A stretch of 64,000 nucleotides of DNA. Origin: Oligoflexia bacterium. GTDB taxonomy: Bacteria; Bdellovibrionota; Bacteriovoracia; Bacteriovoracales; Bacteriovoracaceae. The notes under the pieces are model-generated. The model searched no databases. It saw only the letters and a program-made list of their open reading frames with translations, and was not told the DNA's origin. A program made the position numbers and the translations under genes. Below, piece after piece: positions 1-8,674 of this stretch (its first letter is position 1; each line of letters begins with the position of its first letter). Location: contig JAAEST010000045.1 in assembly GCA_024229115.1 (NCBI GenBank), forward strand, positions 109,575 to 173,574. The letters run 5' to 3'.

Positions 1-227
1 GGACTGGCTTGGGCCTTAGAAAGAATGAGTCTATCACGATCATCCCAGTTTGGATTACTTGAATCGTGATTGATATAATCTCTATAGTAGAGGCTTGCGA
101 GTAGTTCAACGACTGAGAACGAACTTGTTACATGACCAGTGTTAGCTTTTAAACACATTCGTAAAACTGTTTGTCTTAATTCAAAACACTTATCTTCAAG
201 TTCCTTAAAGTTGAGCAATATTGTCAT
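1..227 (-). CDS. Transketolase N-terminal subunit, truncated by window edge
   Basis: Reading leftwards from an ATG at 227 there are 75 codons with no stop up to the window edge. The peptide contains KANTGHVTSSFSVVELLASL followed by WDDRDRLILSKAQAS. This matches the start of the thiamine-diphosphate domain of transketolase-type N-subunits (the GH.. and DRxxLSKGH regions). The GH usually following LSK reads AQ here, which is a divergent feature. An AAGG directly abuts the ATG, so the TTG at 218 with better spacing could be the real start. It is divergently oriented from the nucleotidyltransferase gene at 299. A second, complete split transketolase lies at 4211-5903, so the locus probably has two such enzymes. 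The family assignment is fairly secure; the substrate is unknown. Confidence 0.7.
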   Translation of the reverse strand, partial: MTILLNFKELEDKCFELRQTVLRMCLKANTGHVTSSFSVVELLASLYYRDYINHDSSNPNWDDRDRLILSKAQAS

Positions 228-298
228 CCTTACGTTTTAATATTTCTATAATTATGATTTAATCAAATAATCAATAACTTATCTACAGGGCAAAAAAT

Positions 299-781
299 AT
301 GACTAAGTTTATAGATTGTAAAAACCTTAGTGAAATTGTTGAGAATAAAAAAGCACAAGGACTTAAGGTCGGCCTTGCCCATGGTTGCTTTGACTTTATC
401 CACCTAGGTCATATTCGACACTTCAAAAGTGCTAAGAGCTTATGTGATTTCTTAATAGTTAGTCTTACAGCTGATGAATTTATTTCGAAAGGTGAGAATA
501 GACCTTTTTATAAACAAGATGAAAGAGTTGAATTTCTTGAAAATCTAGAAATGATTGATGTCATAACAATTAATCCTGATAAAACATCAATTGAACTTCT
601 TAAAATGTTGAAGCCTAATATTTATATAAAAGGGCAAGATTATAAAGACTTTAGTAAAGACCCTACTGGAATGATTGAGCTCGAAGCACAAGCGATAAAG
701 TCAGTAGGAGGAACTATTGAATTTACAGATGATGAGAAAATGAGTTCGACAAAAATATTAAAAGACTTTGGACTTTCTTAA
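299..781 (+). CDS. Cytidylyltransferase-fold nucleotidyltransferase (RfaE2/heptose-1-phosphate adenylyltransferase-like)
   Basis: The 160-residue protein has the family hallmarks: GCFDFIHLGHIRH (HxGH nucleotide-binding motif near residue 35), KGQDYKD in the middle and SSTKIL near the C-terminus. This is the single-domain architecture of RfaE2-type enzymes, which transfer AMP to D-glycero-D-manno-heptose 1-phosphate. Glycerol-3-phosphate cytidylyltransferases share the fold, so the exact nucleotide and sugar cannot be fixed. It sits among sugar epimerases, transketolase subunits and a phosphatase-kinase fusion, so activation of an unusual phosphosugar for a surface glycan is the likely role. 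It is convergent with the epimerase gene at 786. A short hairpin (GGACT/AGTCC arms) spans its stop codon. Confidence 0.75.
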   Translation: MTKFIDCKNLSEIVENKKAQGLKVGLAHGCFDFIHLGHIRHFKSAKSLCDFLIVSLTADEFISKGENRPFYKQDERVEFLENLEMIDVITINPDKTSIELLKMLKPNIYIKGQDYKDFSKDPTGMIELEAQAIKSVGGTIEFTDDEKMSSTKILKDFGLS

Positions 782-785
782 GGGG

Positions 786-1778
786 CTAGTCCTTCTTTAA
801 ATACTTAAACCAGTTCTTAGTTTCGGCCTTTATTGATTCTTCATCCCATAAAGGGGCATCTTTCCAAAAGTTCTTATTCTCTAAAATAATAGCAATACCG
901 TCATCAAAAGAAACTTGAGGATTCCACCCTAGCGCTTTTAGTTTTTTATTATCGGCCCAAGTACATCTTGGCTCGCCTGGGCGATCAGGAATATGATTTC
1001 TTTCTCCACCTATTAAATCTGCAAGATGATTAATCGTTATTGGTTCATTTGCTCCAACATTATAAATCTCATTATCACTTCCATTTAAAGCAACAGAGAG
1101 AAAGGCATTGGCCACATCAGTCACATAGATAAAGTCTCTTTTCTGATTTCCATCACCAACAATAGTTAGTGGTTTTTCTTCAAGATGTTGTTTGATAAAA
1201 ACACCAATAACTGCTCCATAGGCCTTGTTTGTTCTACTTCGAGGACCGTAAGCATTGAATATTCTCACACTAGAAACAGGAAGATTATAAACTTTTCCCC
1301 AGTGTAAAACCTCTTCCTCTCCAAGATACTTTGAAAGAGCGTAGGGATATTGTGGATTAATGGTTGAAGATTCATTGGTTGGAGTTTCTGGTTCATCTCC
1401 GTAGCAAGAAGAACTAGCAGCATAAACAAATCTTTTAAGACATTCAGATGATCTTGCAAGTTCTAAAATATTACTTGTTCCATATACGTTGTTAAGAATA
1501 TAAGGAGAAGGGGAATCAATACTTGGTACAATGTCTCCTATACCTGCAAAATGAAAAATATAATCAAGGTTATCTAGTTGTGAATTATTATCAAATGGTT
1601 CACAAATATCCTTTTCTATAAAACTGAAGTTTGAATTCTTTTTTGCTTCTTCAAGATTTGAAATATTACCTCGTGAAAGATTATCTAAACCAATAACCTC
1701 ATGACCTTCTTTTAAAAGAAGATCAACCATATGAGAACCAATGAAACCTGCTGCTCCAGTTACAAGAGATTTAGGCAT
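786..1778 (-). CDS. NAD-dependent epimerase/dehydratase (extended SDR), intact active site
   Basis: This 330-residue extended short-chain dehydrogenase has an N-terminal Rossmann motif GAAGFIGS (residues 8-15), an active-site serine region ASSSCYG (121-127) and the catalytic Y146-ALS-K150. RIFNAYGPR and KRDFIYVTDVA are typical of UDP-sugar 4-epimerases and 4,6-dehydratases. The C-terminus carries W-K-D-APLW, a motif also present in the paralogue at 54846-55817, where the catalytic Tyr is Ser; the two seem to form a subfamily. Its start overlaps the 3' end of the upstream epimerase gene (1771-2763) by 8 nt, so the two are probably co-transcribed. The sugar-nucleotide substrate is not determinable from sequence. 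Confidence 0.88.
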   Translation of the reverse strand: MPKSLVTGAAGFIGSHMVDLLLKEGHEVIGLDNLSRGNISNLEEAKKNSNFSFIEKDICEPFDNNSQLDNLDYIFHFAGIGDIVPSIDSPSPYILNNVYGTSNILELARSSECLKRFVYAASSSCYGDEPETPTNESSTINPQYPYALSKYLGEEEVLHWGKVYNLPVSSVRIFNAYGPRSRTNKAYGAVIGVFIKQHLEEKPLTIVGDGNQKRDFIYVTDVANAFLSVALNGSDNEIYNVGANEPITINHLADLIGGERNHIPDRPGEPRCTWADNKKLKALGWNPQVSFDDGIAIILENKNFWKDAPLWDEESIKAETKNWFKYLKKD

Positions 1779-2763
1779 CTAAAATCTCCTTCATTTGCTT
1801 GATGTTAAAATACTTAGGATCTTCAAAAGAGTTAGGTAACTTTCCTTGATCAAAAACATCAAAAAGTTCTGAAACTGCATCTTTAATAGATCTTTTTGGA
1901 GTAAATCCTAAAACATCTTTAATTTTGTCTGAGCAAATATGATAAGAACGTATATCATCCGAAGGTGTGATTTCTAGATTAATTTTCTTATTTGTTTTTT
2001 CTTCAAAATATTCTGCAATCGTTTGTGCAACATTCATCACAGATTGATTATCGTAGCCAGCATTAAAAATTTCACCATTAACTTGTGAAAGATCTCTTTC
2101 GATAAGATTCACATATAGGTCGGTTATATCCTCGATATGAATATGTGGTCTTAATTGTGATCCCCCAAAAACAAGGATTTTTCCATTATGAAAAGCGTGG
2201 TTTGTAAGAATATTAACTGTCAGATCTAAGCGCATTCTCGATGAGTAACCACATACTGTCGCTGGACGAATCGTAATGGTATGGAAGCTATCATCTTTGT
2301 ACTTGTTTAGAATTGGCTCACAAAGACCTTTGTATTTGTTGTAATCAGTAATCGGCTTTAGCGGATGAGTTTCAGTAATATTTTGAGCATCACTAATCCC
2401 ATAAACGCTAGAAGTTGAAGCATAGATGAATTTTTTTACTTTTGATTCTTTTGATATTTGAACTAAAGGCTCAAAGGCATCAAAGTTAATCGCTTTACTA
2501 AGGTCAGGATCAAGTTCAAAACTTGGATCATTTGAGATACAGGCCAAATGAAGAACTGTATCATGGCCAGGTAAGATATCTTTTAGTAATTGAACATCTC
2601 TAATGTCACCTTTCACTATTTTCAACTTCTCATGTTCTTCAAGGTGATCTTTACCAAAATAAAGAATGTCTAAAATGGTAACACTGTGACCCAGCTCCAA
2701 AAGTTTAGGAACAAGACAAGAGCCAACATAGCCAGCACCACCAGTTATCAAGATATTTGCCAT
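1771..2763 (-). CDS. NAD-dependent epimerase/dehydratase (extended SDR)
   Basis: Extended SDR of 330 residues: GGAGYVG at 8-14, STSSVYG around 117-122, and catalytic Y141-NKY-K145. An in-frame ATG exists 54 nt upstream (2817). I chose the ATG at 2763 because GGAG precedes it by about six bases and the Rossmann strand (MANILITGGAG) then begins at residue 1, as is normal. The protein resembles NAD-dependent UDP-glucose 4-epimerase-like enzymes in O-antigen loci, but the substrate is not resolved. It is first in a two-gene minus-strand unit with 786-1778 and is divergent from the phosphatase-kinase fusion at 2833. The 69-bp gap contains AT-rich -10-like sequence on both strands. Confidence 0.87.
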   Translation of the reverse strand: MANILITGGAGYVGSCLVPKLLELGHSVTILDILYFGKDHLEEHEKLKIVKGDIRDVQLLKDILPGHDTVLHLACISNDPSFELDPDLSKAINFDAFEPLVQISKESKVKKFIYASTSSVYGISDAQNITETHPLKPITDYNKYKGLCEPILNKYKDDSFHTITIRPATVCGYSSRMRLDLTVNILTNHAFHNGKILVFGGSQLRPHIHIEDITDLYVNLIERDLSQVNGEIFNAGYDNQSVMNVAQTIAEYFEEKTNKKINLEITPSDDIRSYHICSDKIKDVLGFTPKRSIKDAVSELFDVFDQGKLPNSFEDPKYFNIKQMKEILDA

Positions 2764-2832
2764 CAAATCTCCGTATCCTGTTATAATAAACCCTATGTCT
2801 ATAAAAGTCACAATCATTAATGGTGCAAGGCT

Positions 2833-4218
2833 ATGAAAATAGGCTTCGACCTAGACAATACAATCATTGATTATCGAACTTCCTTAGAGTTACTTGCTAA
2901 AGAGAAGTTTAATCTTTCATTAGAGAGCTATGAAAAAGCAGCAGTCAAAGAAGCACTTACACAAAAAGGTGGCAATGATCTCTGGCGAGAAGCACAATCT
3001 CTTCTCTATTCTGATTATGTTGAAAAAGGTGTTATCCATAAGGAATTAATTGATCTTTTAAGCAGGCTTAAAGATGAAGGGCACAATCTCATTATCATTT
3101 CGCACAAAACAAAAACATCCAACTGGGATAAATCTAAAAACTTTCATCAACCAGCTTTAAAGTTTCTTGAATCGAAATTGGATCTTAAAGTTTTCGATGA
3201 AGTGGTTTTTTGTGAAAGTTTTGATGAAAAAGTTAAGAAAATTTGTGACGTTGAGTGTGATTACTTTATTGATGATCTAAAAGAAATCATGCAGGCATTA
3301 GGGCCTCTAGATCCGCAAGGTGTTTTATTTAGCGGCAAGCCATTTTTTTGGAACTTATTAGATCGTATTATCTCTATGGAGCTAAAAGATTTTACAAATT
3401 TCTCATCGAATAGTTCTGAGATAGTGAAAGATAAGAACTACTGTTACAAGTTTCATTCACGAAGAGATCGATACGAACGAGAGGAGCAATTTTATCTACA
3501 TGTGAAGCTTGATCGTATCTGTGATTACCAGTTATTTAACAAGTGGGATTGTTTAAGGCTTGAGTTATTAGCAGAACGTGAATCTACATTACCCTTTAGT
3601 GAAAGAGTTGATTTCTTAAAGAGCATTCAGGAATTTAAGTATGATTACTTATCTGAAAGAGGAAGAAGGTCGAGTCACGACTATATAATCTATATCGATG
3701 AGAGGATGAAAGATCTCGGAGCTTTTTCAAAGTTGATTGATCTCGCAAAAAGCCTTAAGGAAGGGAATAAAAAAATAGGAAGAGAATATTCTGACGAGGA
3801 GTTAATTCTATCCCCAAGTGATTTTGGGCAACAAAACTCAGGAGTATTCGGTGATAAGAAAAAGTTTTATGATTTTGAATCAGCTGGCCTTGATCATTAT
3901 GCTAAATTATTTTCTGATTTAACACTTCATCCGCGTGAGGATTGGGCCAATAGAAATGTCATTGCTGAACTTTGCTTACTCTTAAAGTCATTTAAACTAA
4001 CTAAAAAAGTCTGTTTTACTGAATTAGAAATCAATTTCAAATCAATATATCTAGAGTGGTTGGCCACAATTTATAATGCTAATAATAAAAAAGAGGTAAA
4101 ACTCTTTAAAACTTACTATGAATCTTTGATGAATAATGAGTTACCTTTTAAAATAAATGGGAACAATATTAAAATAGACGACTTCTTTAGTCAGTTAGAA
4201 AGTAAGTTTAATGAGTGA
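2833..4218 (+). CDS. Fusion of HAD-type phosphatase and aminoglycoside-phosphotransferase-like kinase domain
   Basis: This 461-residue protein has two parts. Residues 1-175 look like a HAD hydrolase: DLDNT at 6-10 (nucleophile D6, acid D8), motif II Ser90, motif III Lys133 and motif IV D147-D148. Residues about 200-460 look like the APH/choline-kinase fold: YKFH with Lys206, then SPSDFGQQN with the likely catalytic D330 and N335, and YDFES with metal ligand D347. The usual catalytic-loop His is Ser327. It heads a plus-strand run in which every gene to 8656 overlaps the next. A bifunctional enzyme that removes and adds phosphate on a sugar intermediate would fit beside split transketolase and the nucleotidyltransferase, but that is inference. 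Both domain assignments rest on motifs only. Confidence 0.7.
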   Translation: MKIGFDLDNTIIDYRTSLELLAKEKFNLSLESYEKAAVKEALTQKGGNDLWREAQSLLYSDYVEKGVIHKELIDLLSRLKDEGHNLIIISHKTKTSNWDKSKNFHQPALKFLESKLDLKVFDEVVFCESFDEKVKKICDVECDYFIDDLKEIMQALGPLDPQGVLFSGKPFFWNLLDRIISMELKDFTNFSSNSSEIVKDKNYCYKFHSRRDRYEREEQFYLHVKLDRICDYQLFNKWDCLRLELLAERESTLPFSERVDFLKSIQEFKYDYLSERGRRSSHDYIIYIDERMKDLGAFSKLIDLAKSLKEGNKKIGREYSDEELILSPSDFGQQNSGVFGDKKKFYDFESAGLDHYAKLFSDLTLHPREDWANRNVIAELCLLLKSFKLTKKVCFTELEINFKSIYLEWLATIYNANNKKEVKLFKTYYESLMNNELPFKINGNNIKIDDFFSQLESKFNE

Positions 4219-5017
4219 TCAAAAATTAGAATTAGAAATCAAGAAAATGATTTTAGAATCATTTCATCATGGTGGGAGAGGTCATGTGCCTTCCGCTTTT
4301 TCTATTACTAAGATTTTAATTTCACTTTATTGTCACTATTTAAATCTCGATAAAAACAATTATGGGTCTGATGATAGAGATCGATTTATTTTATCCAAAG
4401 GGCATGGTTGCTTAGCACTTTATGCGATGCTCGCTCATAAAGAAATCTTTTCGAAAGAAGAACTTCTTAAGTTTTGCCATTTTAATTCTTTGCTAGGAGG
4501 ACATCCTAACGCTGAAAAGATTCCAGGAGTTGAATATAGCTCTGGCTCTTTAGGGCATGGGTTAAGTTTCTCAGTAGGTATTGCAAAAGCTCTAAAGATA
4601 AAAAAGAAAAAAAATAAAGTAGTTTGTCTTGTTGGGGATGGGGAAATTAATGAAGGGTCTGTATGGGAAGCTTTATTAAGTGCAAACCTTCATCAACTAG
4701 ATAATTTAACGATACTTGTTGATTATAATAAGGTGCAATCATTTGGAAATGTGAAAGATGTTATGCCTTTAGAACCACTTGAAGATAAATTCAAATCTTT
4801 TGGGATGGCAGTTTCACATGTTGAAGATCTAAAGATTTCTAATATTAATAATGAACTTCAGAAAACATCTTCGGCTCCACGAGTAATTATCTGTCACACA
4901 TTAAAAGGTGAAGGCATAGATGAGATGGAGAAAGATTTTTCTTGGCATCATAAAGGAAAAATCTCAGAAGAGAAGTACCAAGAATTAGTAGGAAAACTGG
5001 AGGCGACATATGCGTAG
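4211..5017 (+). CDS. Transketolase-like N-terminal (thiamine diphosphate-binding) subunit
   Basis: The 268-residue protein matches N-subunits of split transketolases: GGRGHVPSAFS near residue 21, LSKGHG at 62-66, SGSLGHGLS at 111-119, and the thiamine diphosphate/Mg signature beginning GDGEINEGS at 142 and ending VDYN near 173. It overlaps the fusion gene upstream and the C-subunit gene downstream by 8 nt each, which implies translational coupling and a heterodimer. Pairs like this in surface-sugar loci may move two-carbon ketol units between phosphosugars. The particular donor and acceptor here are unknown. Confidence 0.88.
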   Translation: MSDQKLELEIKKMILESFHHGGRGHVPSAFSITKILISLYCHYLNLDKNNYGSDDRDRFILSKGHGCLALYAMLAHKEIFSKEELLKFCHFNSLLGGHPNAEKIPGVEYSSGSLGHGLSFSVGIAKALKIKKKKNKVVCLVGDGEINEGSVWEALLSANLHQLDNLTILVDYNKVQSFGNVKDVMPLEPLEDKFKSFGMAVSHVEDLKISNINNELQKTSSAPRVIICHTLKGEGIDEMEKDFSWHHKGKISEEKYQELVGKLEATYA

Positions 5018-5903
5018 TCAGTTTTATAATACTATGCTGGAAGTTCTACCTCGTTTAGAGAACACAATCTTTATCGGAAGTGATCTTGGGGCGGGAACAT
5101 TAGATGAACTGAAAGAAAAGATTGGTGATCGATTTATCATGGAAGGGGTGAATGAATCCCATATGGTGACGATGGCTTCAGGTCTATCTTCAGAAGGGTT
5201 TACTGTTTTTTGTTCAACAATTACACCATTCTTATTAAGAAGAGCTTATGAACATATCTATTTGGATGTGGGATGTCGTAACTCAAGTGTGAAGTTAATG
5301 GGCAATGGAGGAGGATTAGTTTATGCTCCTCTTGGAACAACTCACTTAGCAATTGAAGATATTCATCTAATGAAGGGAATCCCTAATATTAGAATCTATA
5401 CTCCCTCAGACAAACAACAAATAGATGCTATTATTAAATTTGAAGCTAAAACAGATGGGCCTTGTTATATCAGAATGATCAAAGGGAAGGACAAGAGTTA
5501 TCTTCCTGAAAATTATGTTTTCGATCCACAAAATATAGATATCTTAAAAGATTTAAAAGATACGAATATCATTACTTATGGTGAAACATTAAGTATTGCC
5601 AATGAGATATACAAAGATTCTAAGGTCACTGGGCTAGTAAACATCCCTGTAATAAAACCTTTTCCAGAGAAAGAAGTTCTTAAAGTTCTAGAGCGCTCTC
5701 AAAAAATCTTTTGTCCGGAAGTTCATATAAAAGAAGGAAGTCTTTACACTGATCTTATTCAACTAGCTCAAGAAAAGAAGATCGAATGCGAAATTATCCC
5801 ATGGCATCTCCCTAATCAAAAAATAGACTTATATGGTTCAGAGCGAGAAATTCTTAATCACTTTGGAATCACAGATTTTCTGAAAAGGAATATCGATGAG
5901 TGA
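5010..5903 (+). CDS. Transketolase-like C-terminal (pyrimidine-binding) subunit
   Basis: This 297-residue protein corresponds to the pyrimidine-binding and C-terminal domains of transketolase. The segment MEGVNESHMVTMASGLS (44-60) carries the conserved Glu (E49) that activates the thiamine aminopyrimidine. GGLVYAPLGTTHLAIEDIHLMK and YTPSD follow as in DXS/transketolase C-subunits. GGAGG lies seven bases before the ATG, a strong ribosome binding site inside the upstream gene, with an 8-nt overlap. It must work with the 4211-5017 product, since neither half contains both cofactor-binding domains. Confidence 0.87.
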   Translation: MRSQFYNTMLEVLPRLENTIFIGSDLGAGTLDELKEKIGDRFIMEGVNESHMVTMASGLSSEGFTVFCSTITPFLLRRAYEHIYLDVGCRNSSVKLMGNGGGLVYAPLGTTHLAIEDIHLMKGIPNIRIYTPSDKQQIDAIIKFEAKTDGPCYIRMIKGKDKSYLPENYVFDPQNIDILKDLKDTNIITYGETLSIANEIYKDSKVTGLVNIPVIKPFPEKEVLKVLERSQKIFCPEVHIKEGSLYTDLIQLAQEKKIECEIIPWHLPNQKIDLYGSEREILNHFGITDFLKRNIDE

Positions 5904-6576
5904 TTTCAATAAATATGGTTATCAAATTTTAGATATTAAAGACAGTTTTATCGACAGTTATATTGATAATGATTTTTTAAATATTCATGAAAGTATCAAT
6001 GATATTAATGAATATCGGTTAGGACTAATTTCTAAATTTAATAATGATGAGCTTCATAAGAAAATTGCACAATCTCTGAAAATCGAATTGAATAATTTGC
6101 TTGGTCCAGACCTGGCCATTCAAAGGTCTCTAAATGCTACAGTTCAGACGCCTGAAAATGATGAAGGTATTCTGGCAGAACACTCAGACACATGGTGTGG
6201 AAACTCCCATTATGAAATTGTCATCTGGGTACCGCTGACTAAATGTATTGGGACAAGGTCAATGTATGTTTATGATTTAAGTTACTCTCTATCTTTTTGG
6301 AAAGATTATATTAAGGGTAATAAGAAAATGAGTGATTTAGATAGAAATGAAAAGAAGTATCTCGAGATCAATCCGGGGCAGGCGTTGATCTTCTCTCCTA
6401 ATATAATTCACGGAAGCGATGTCAATAAAACAACTGAGACAAGAGTTAGTTTAAACTTTAGGATGAAAAATCTATTTTCACCTTATGGAGATAAAGATCT
6501 TTTTAATTATTTTGAAGTTTTTACTAGAAGTTCTGTAACTGAACTAAGTCAGAGCTTCTTAAGGTGTATGAAATGA
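5896..6576 (+). CDS. Putative 2-oxoglutarate/Fe(II)-type oxygenase of a sporadic carbohydrate cluster
   Basis: A protein of 226 residues with a likely facial triad: H96-S-D98 in LAEHSDTW and H172 in NIIHGSDVN, followed by R183 in ETRVSLNFRM, which would bind 2-oxoglutarate. The sequence around HSDTWCGNSHYEIVIWVPLT and the SLNFR strand recall oxygenases in what TIGRFAMs calls the 'sporadic carbohydrate cluster'; this is from memory and not searched. It overlaps the transketolase C-subunit by 8 nt and the next gene by 4 nt. Hydroxylation or oxidative rearrangement of a glycan precursor is the probable role. The fold call is better supported than the substrate. Confidence 0.6.
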   Translation: MSDFNKYGYQILDIKDSFIDSYIDNDFLNIHESINDINEYRLGLISKFNNDELHKKIAQSLKIELNNLLGPDLAIQRSLNATVQTPENDEGILAEHSDTWCGNSHYEIVIWVPLTKCIGTRSMYVYDLSYSLSFWKDYIKGNKKMSDLDRNEKKYLEINPGQALIFSPNIIHGSDVNKTTETRVSLNFRMKNLFSPYGDKDLFNYFEVFTRSSVTELSQSFLRCMK

Positions 6577-7580
6577 AAATAATTCCTGTCATTGGTACAT
6601 CTTCTATACTTCCTCAACAAAAAGTACAAAACGTCTTTCTAAGAAGCTATTGTTCCGAAAAGGGTTACGAATTCAAACTGTCCCATACTCTTTTTAATGA
6701 GGGAAAAATTGATCAACAGAAAATTAGTGAATTTAAAAAATCACATATACTTCTATACTCCTTCGAGTTGTTTGTTAATTTGGGTGATGCTCAGATCTTA
6801 ATAGATAATGGAAACATTATTGAAGGTGCCGTAGAGGGAATTGTTGTTAAAAATAGTGAGGATATTCAAGAACTACAATTAAAATTAGAAATTCAAAATA
6901 GTAATAATGTAATTCTTGGAGAAGAGGTTGATTTTACGACTGATCTACATAGTAAGGCCAAAAGAGATTATGTTGCACGAGTAACAAATTTTCCTAAAGG
7001 AGAATGTGCCACAATTGCAAAACAATTTGGTGAAGATTACTGGGATGGAGATCGAAAATATGGCTATGGTGGTTATCGATATGATGGTCGTTGGAAAGTA
7101 GTAGCACAGCGAATGATTTCAAAATACTCTCTTAAAGATGGCGATACTATTCTTGATGTGGGATGTGGTAAAGGATATTTACTATATGAATTTAAGAAAT
7201 TACTTCCAAATTCAAAAGTATTTGGTGTGGATATATCTAAGTATGCAATCGAAAATGCTCATGAAGAAATAAAGGATTGTTTAAGATTAGGAAATGCCAC
7301 AAACCTTACCTTTGAAAGGGACTCAATTGATCTTGTGATTAGTAATACAACACTTCATAATTTGAAAATTAATGAACTTGAGATGGCAATATCTGAAATT
7401 CAGAGAGTCTCTAGAGGAAATAGCTGGATCTGTGTTGAGTCATATCGAAATGAAAATGAAAAAGCGAACTTACTATATTGGCAGTTAACATGTGAGTCTT
7501 TCTATTCACCAGAAGAATGGAAGTACCTCTATACAAAGCAAGGATATACTGGAGATTACCAGTTTATTTATTTTGAATGA
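6573..7580 (+). CDS. LIC12192-like sporadic carbohydrate domain fused to SAM methyltransferase
   Basis: I place the start at the ATG at 6573, which overlaps the upstream stop as ATGA and has AAGG eight bases before it; a GTG at 6564 is in frame. Residues 1-110 resemble the LIC12192-type 'sporadic carbohydrate cluster' family: an I/LPQQKVQN-like segment at 13-20, LRSYCSEKGYEFKLS at 23-37 and LLYSFELF near 60. Residues 150-335 form a class I methyltransferase with DVGCGKG at 195-201 and VFGVDIS downstream. This is preceded by the DYWDGDRKYGYGGY signature often seen in glycan-locus methyltransferases. The two parts are usually described as separate proteins, so the fusion ties them to one step. 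The methyl acceptor is unknown. Confidence 0.6.
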   Translation: MKIIPVIGTSSILPQQKVQNVFLRSYCSEKGYEFKLSHTLFNEGKIDQQKISEFKKSHILLYSFELFVNLGDAQILIDNGNIIEGAVEGIVVKNSEDIQELQLKLEIQNSNNVILGEEVDFTTDLHSKAKRDYVARVTNFPKGECATIAKQFGEDYWDGDRKYGYGGYRYDGRWKVVAQRMISKYSLKDGDTILDVGCGKGYLLYEFKKLLPNSKVFGVDISKYAIENAHEEIKDCLRLGNATNLTFERDSIDLVISNTTLHNLKINELEMAISEIQRVSRGNSWICVESYRNENEKANLLYWQLTCESFYSPEEWKYLYTKQGYTGDYQFIYFE

Positions 7581-8656
7581 AGATACCGTATTTAAACTTA
7601 ACAATTGATAAAGATGAAAAGAGTGATCTAATAAGTGAGATCTCAAATCTCATGAGCAAAGGTCGTTTCGTTGGAGGTGATGAAATCACTTCTTACGAAA
7701 AGGCACTCGAAAAGTATCTTAATACAAAAAATATATTAGGAGTCGCTAGCGGTAATTCATCTTTATACTTAGCCTTGAAGACGCTTAATCTCAAAAAAGA
7801 TGACGAAGTTATTATTCCGAATATTTCATGGGTAGCAACAGCCCATGCAGTAGAGATTGCAGGCGGAACATGTGTCTTTGCTGATGTAAATGATGATCTT
7901 ACAATAGATTGTAGTTCAGTGGAACGATTAGTAACGGATAAAACAAAGGCGATCATTTGCGTTCATTTTATGGGCATTCCTTGTGATATTGAAAAGCTTG
8001 TACAGATTAGCCAAAAAAAGAACTTAAAGCTAATTGAAGATTGCTCTCAAGCATTTGGTCTTAAGTATGGTGAAAAAGCTGTTGGAACATTTGGGGATTT
8101 TGGTTGTTACTCAACTAACTGTATGAAGATATTAGCCGGACTTGGAGATAGTGGTTTTTTAATTTCAAGAAATGAATTAGATCACAAAAGAATAAAGCCT
8201 TGGCTATACAACGGTGTTGATGAAAATAAGCAAGTTGTAGATATTGAACTATGTCACCGAATTGATACTATTCAAGCAGCGATACTGAAATTTCGACTTT
8301 CAAAAGTTGATTTTATAATTAGTCAGAGAAAAAGTAATGCCTTGAAGATCATCAAGGAAACTAATAATAACAAGATTGCATTTATAGATTCTCGTGAACG
8401 AGTTTATTATGGTCTTACTTTAATGATCAATGAAGACAGAGCTAGGCTGATTGATCATCTAAACAAGTATGATATTGAGGTGAAGGTAGAGCATGAGCCC
8501 TGCTTGAGTGATTTAACACCTTATAAGTCTCATAAGTCAGAATTTGAGAATGCAGCTAAATTAAGTAAATCAATCGTTAATATACCTATTTCTGAGGCCT
8601 TAAGTACTGAAAATATCGACCATATTATCCAGTCTATTAACTCTTGGAATCCTTAA
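7577..8656 (+). CDS. DegT/DnrJ/EryC1-type PLP-dependent sugar aminotransferase
   Basis: This 359-residue protein is a fold type I aminotransferase. ASGNSSLYLAL (58-67) is the phosphate-binding loop, EDCSQAFG (154-161) supplies the pyridine-nitrogen Asp155, and STNCMKILAGLGDSG contains the Schiff-base Lys184. VHFMGIPCD is characteristic of the sugar 3- or 4-aminotransferases. It overlaps the methyltransferase fusion gene by 4 nt and closes the tightly coupled run that begins at 2833. It probably installs an amino group on a nucleotide-activated keto sugar, with one of the two SDR enzymes upstream supplying the keto substrate. Confidence 0.88.
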   Translation: MKIPYLNLTIDKDEKSDLISEISNLMSKGRFVGGDEITSYEKALEKYLNTKNILGVASGNSSLYLALKTLNLKKDDEVIIPNISWVATAHAVEIAGGTCVFADVNDDLTIDCSSVERLVTDKTKAIICVHFMGIPCDIEKLVQISQKKNLKLIEDCSQAFGLKYGEKAVGTFGDFGCYSTNCMKILAGLGDSGFLISRNELDHKRIKPWLYNGVDENKQVVDIELCHRIDTIQAAILKFRLSKVDFIISQRKSNALKIIKETNNNKIAFIDSRERVYYGLTLMINEDRARLIDHLNKYDIEVKVEHEPCLSDLTPYKSHKSEFENAAKLSKSIVNIPISEALSTENIDHIIQSINSWNP

Positions 8657-8674
8657 AGCATGTTATTATAAGTT

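Noticed and set aside
773..810. A terminator hairpin at the end of the nucleotidyltransferase gene (GGACT/AGTCC arms)
   Set aside because: The stem is only five base pairs with a long loop and a poor T-run; not convincing as an intrinsic terminator.
2764..2817. An N-terminal extension of 18 residues on the epimerase at 1771-2763
   Set aside because: It would come before the Rossmann strand, and the internal ATG has a good GGAG; the extension also runs into the divergent promoter region.
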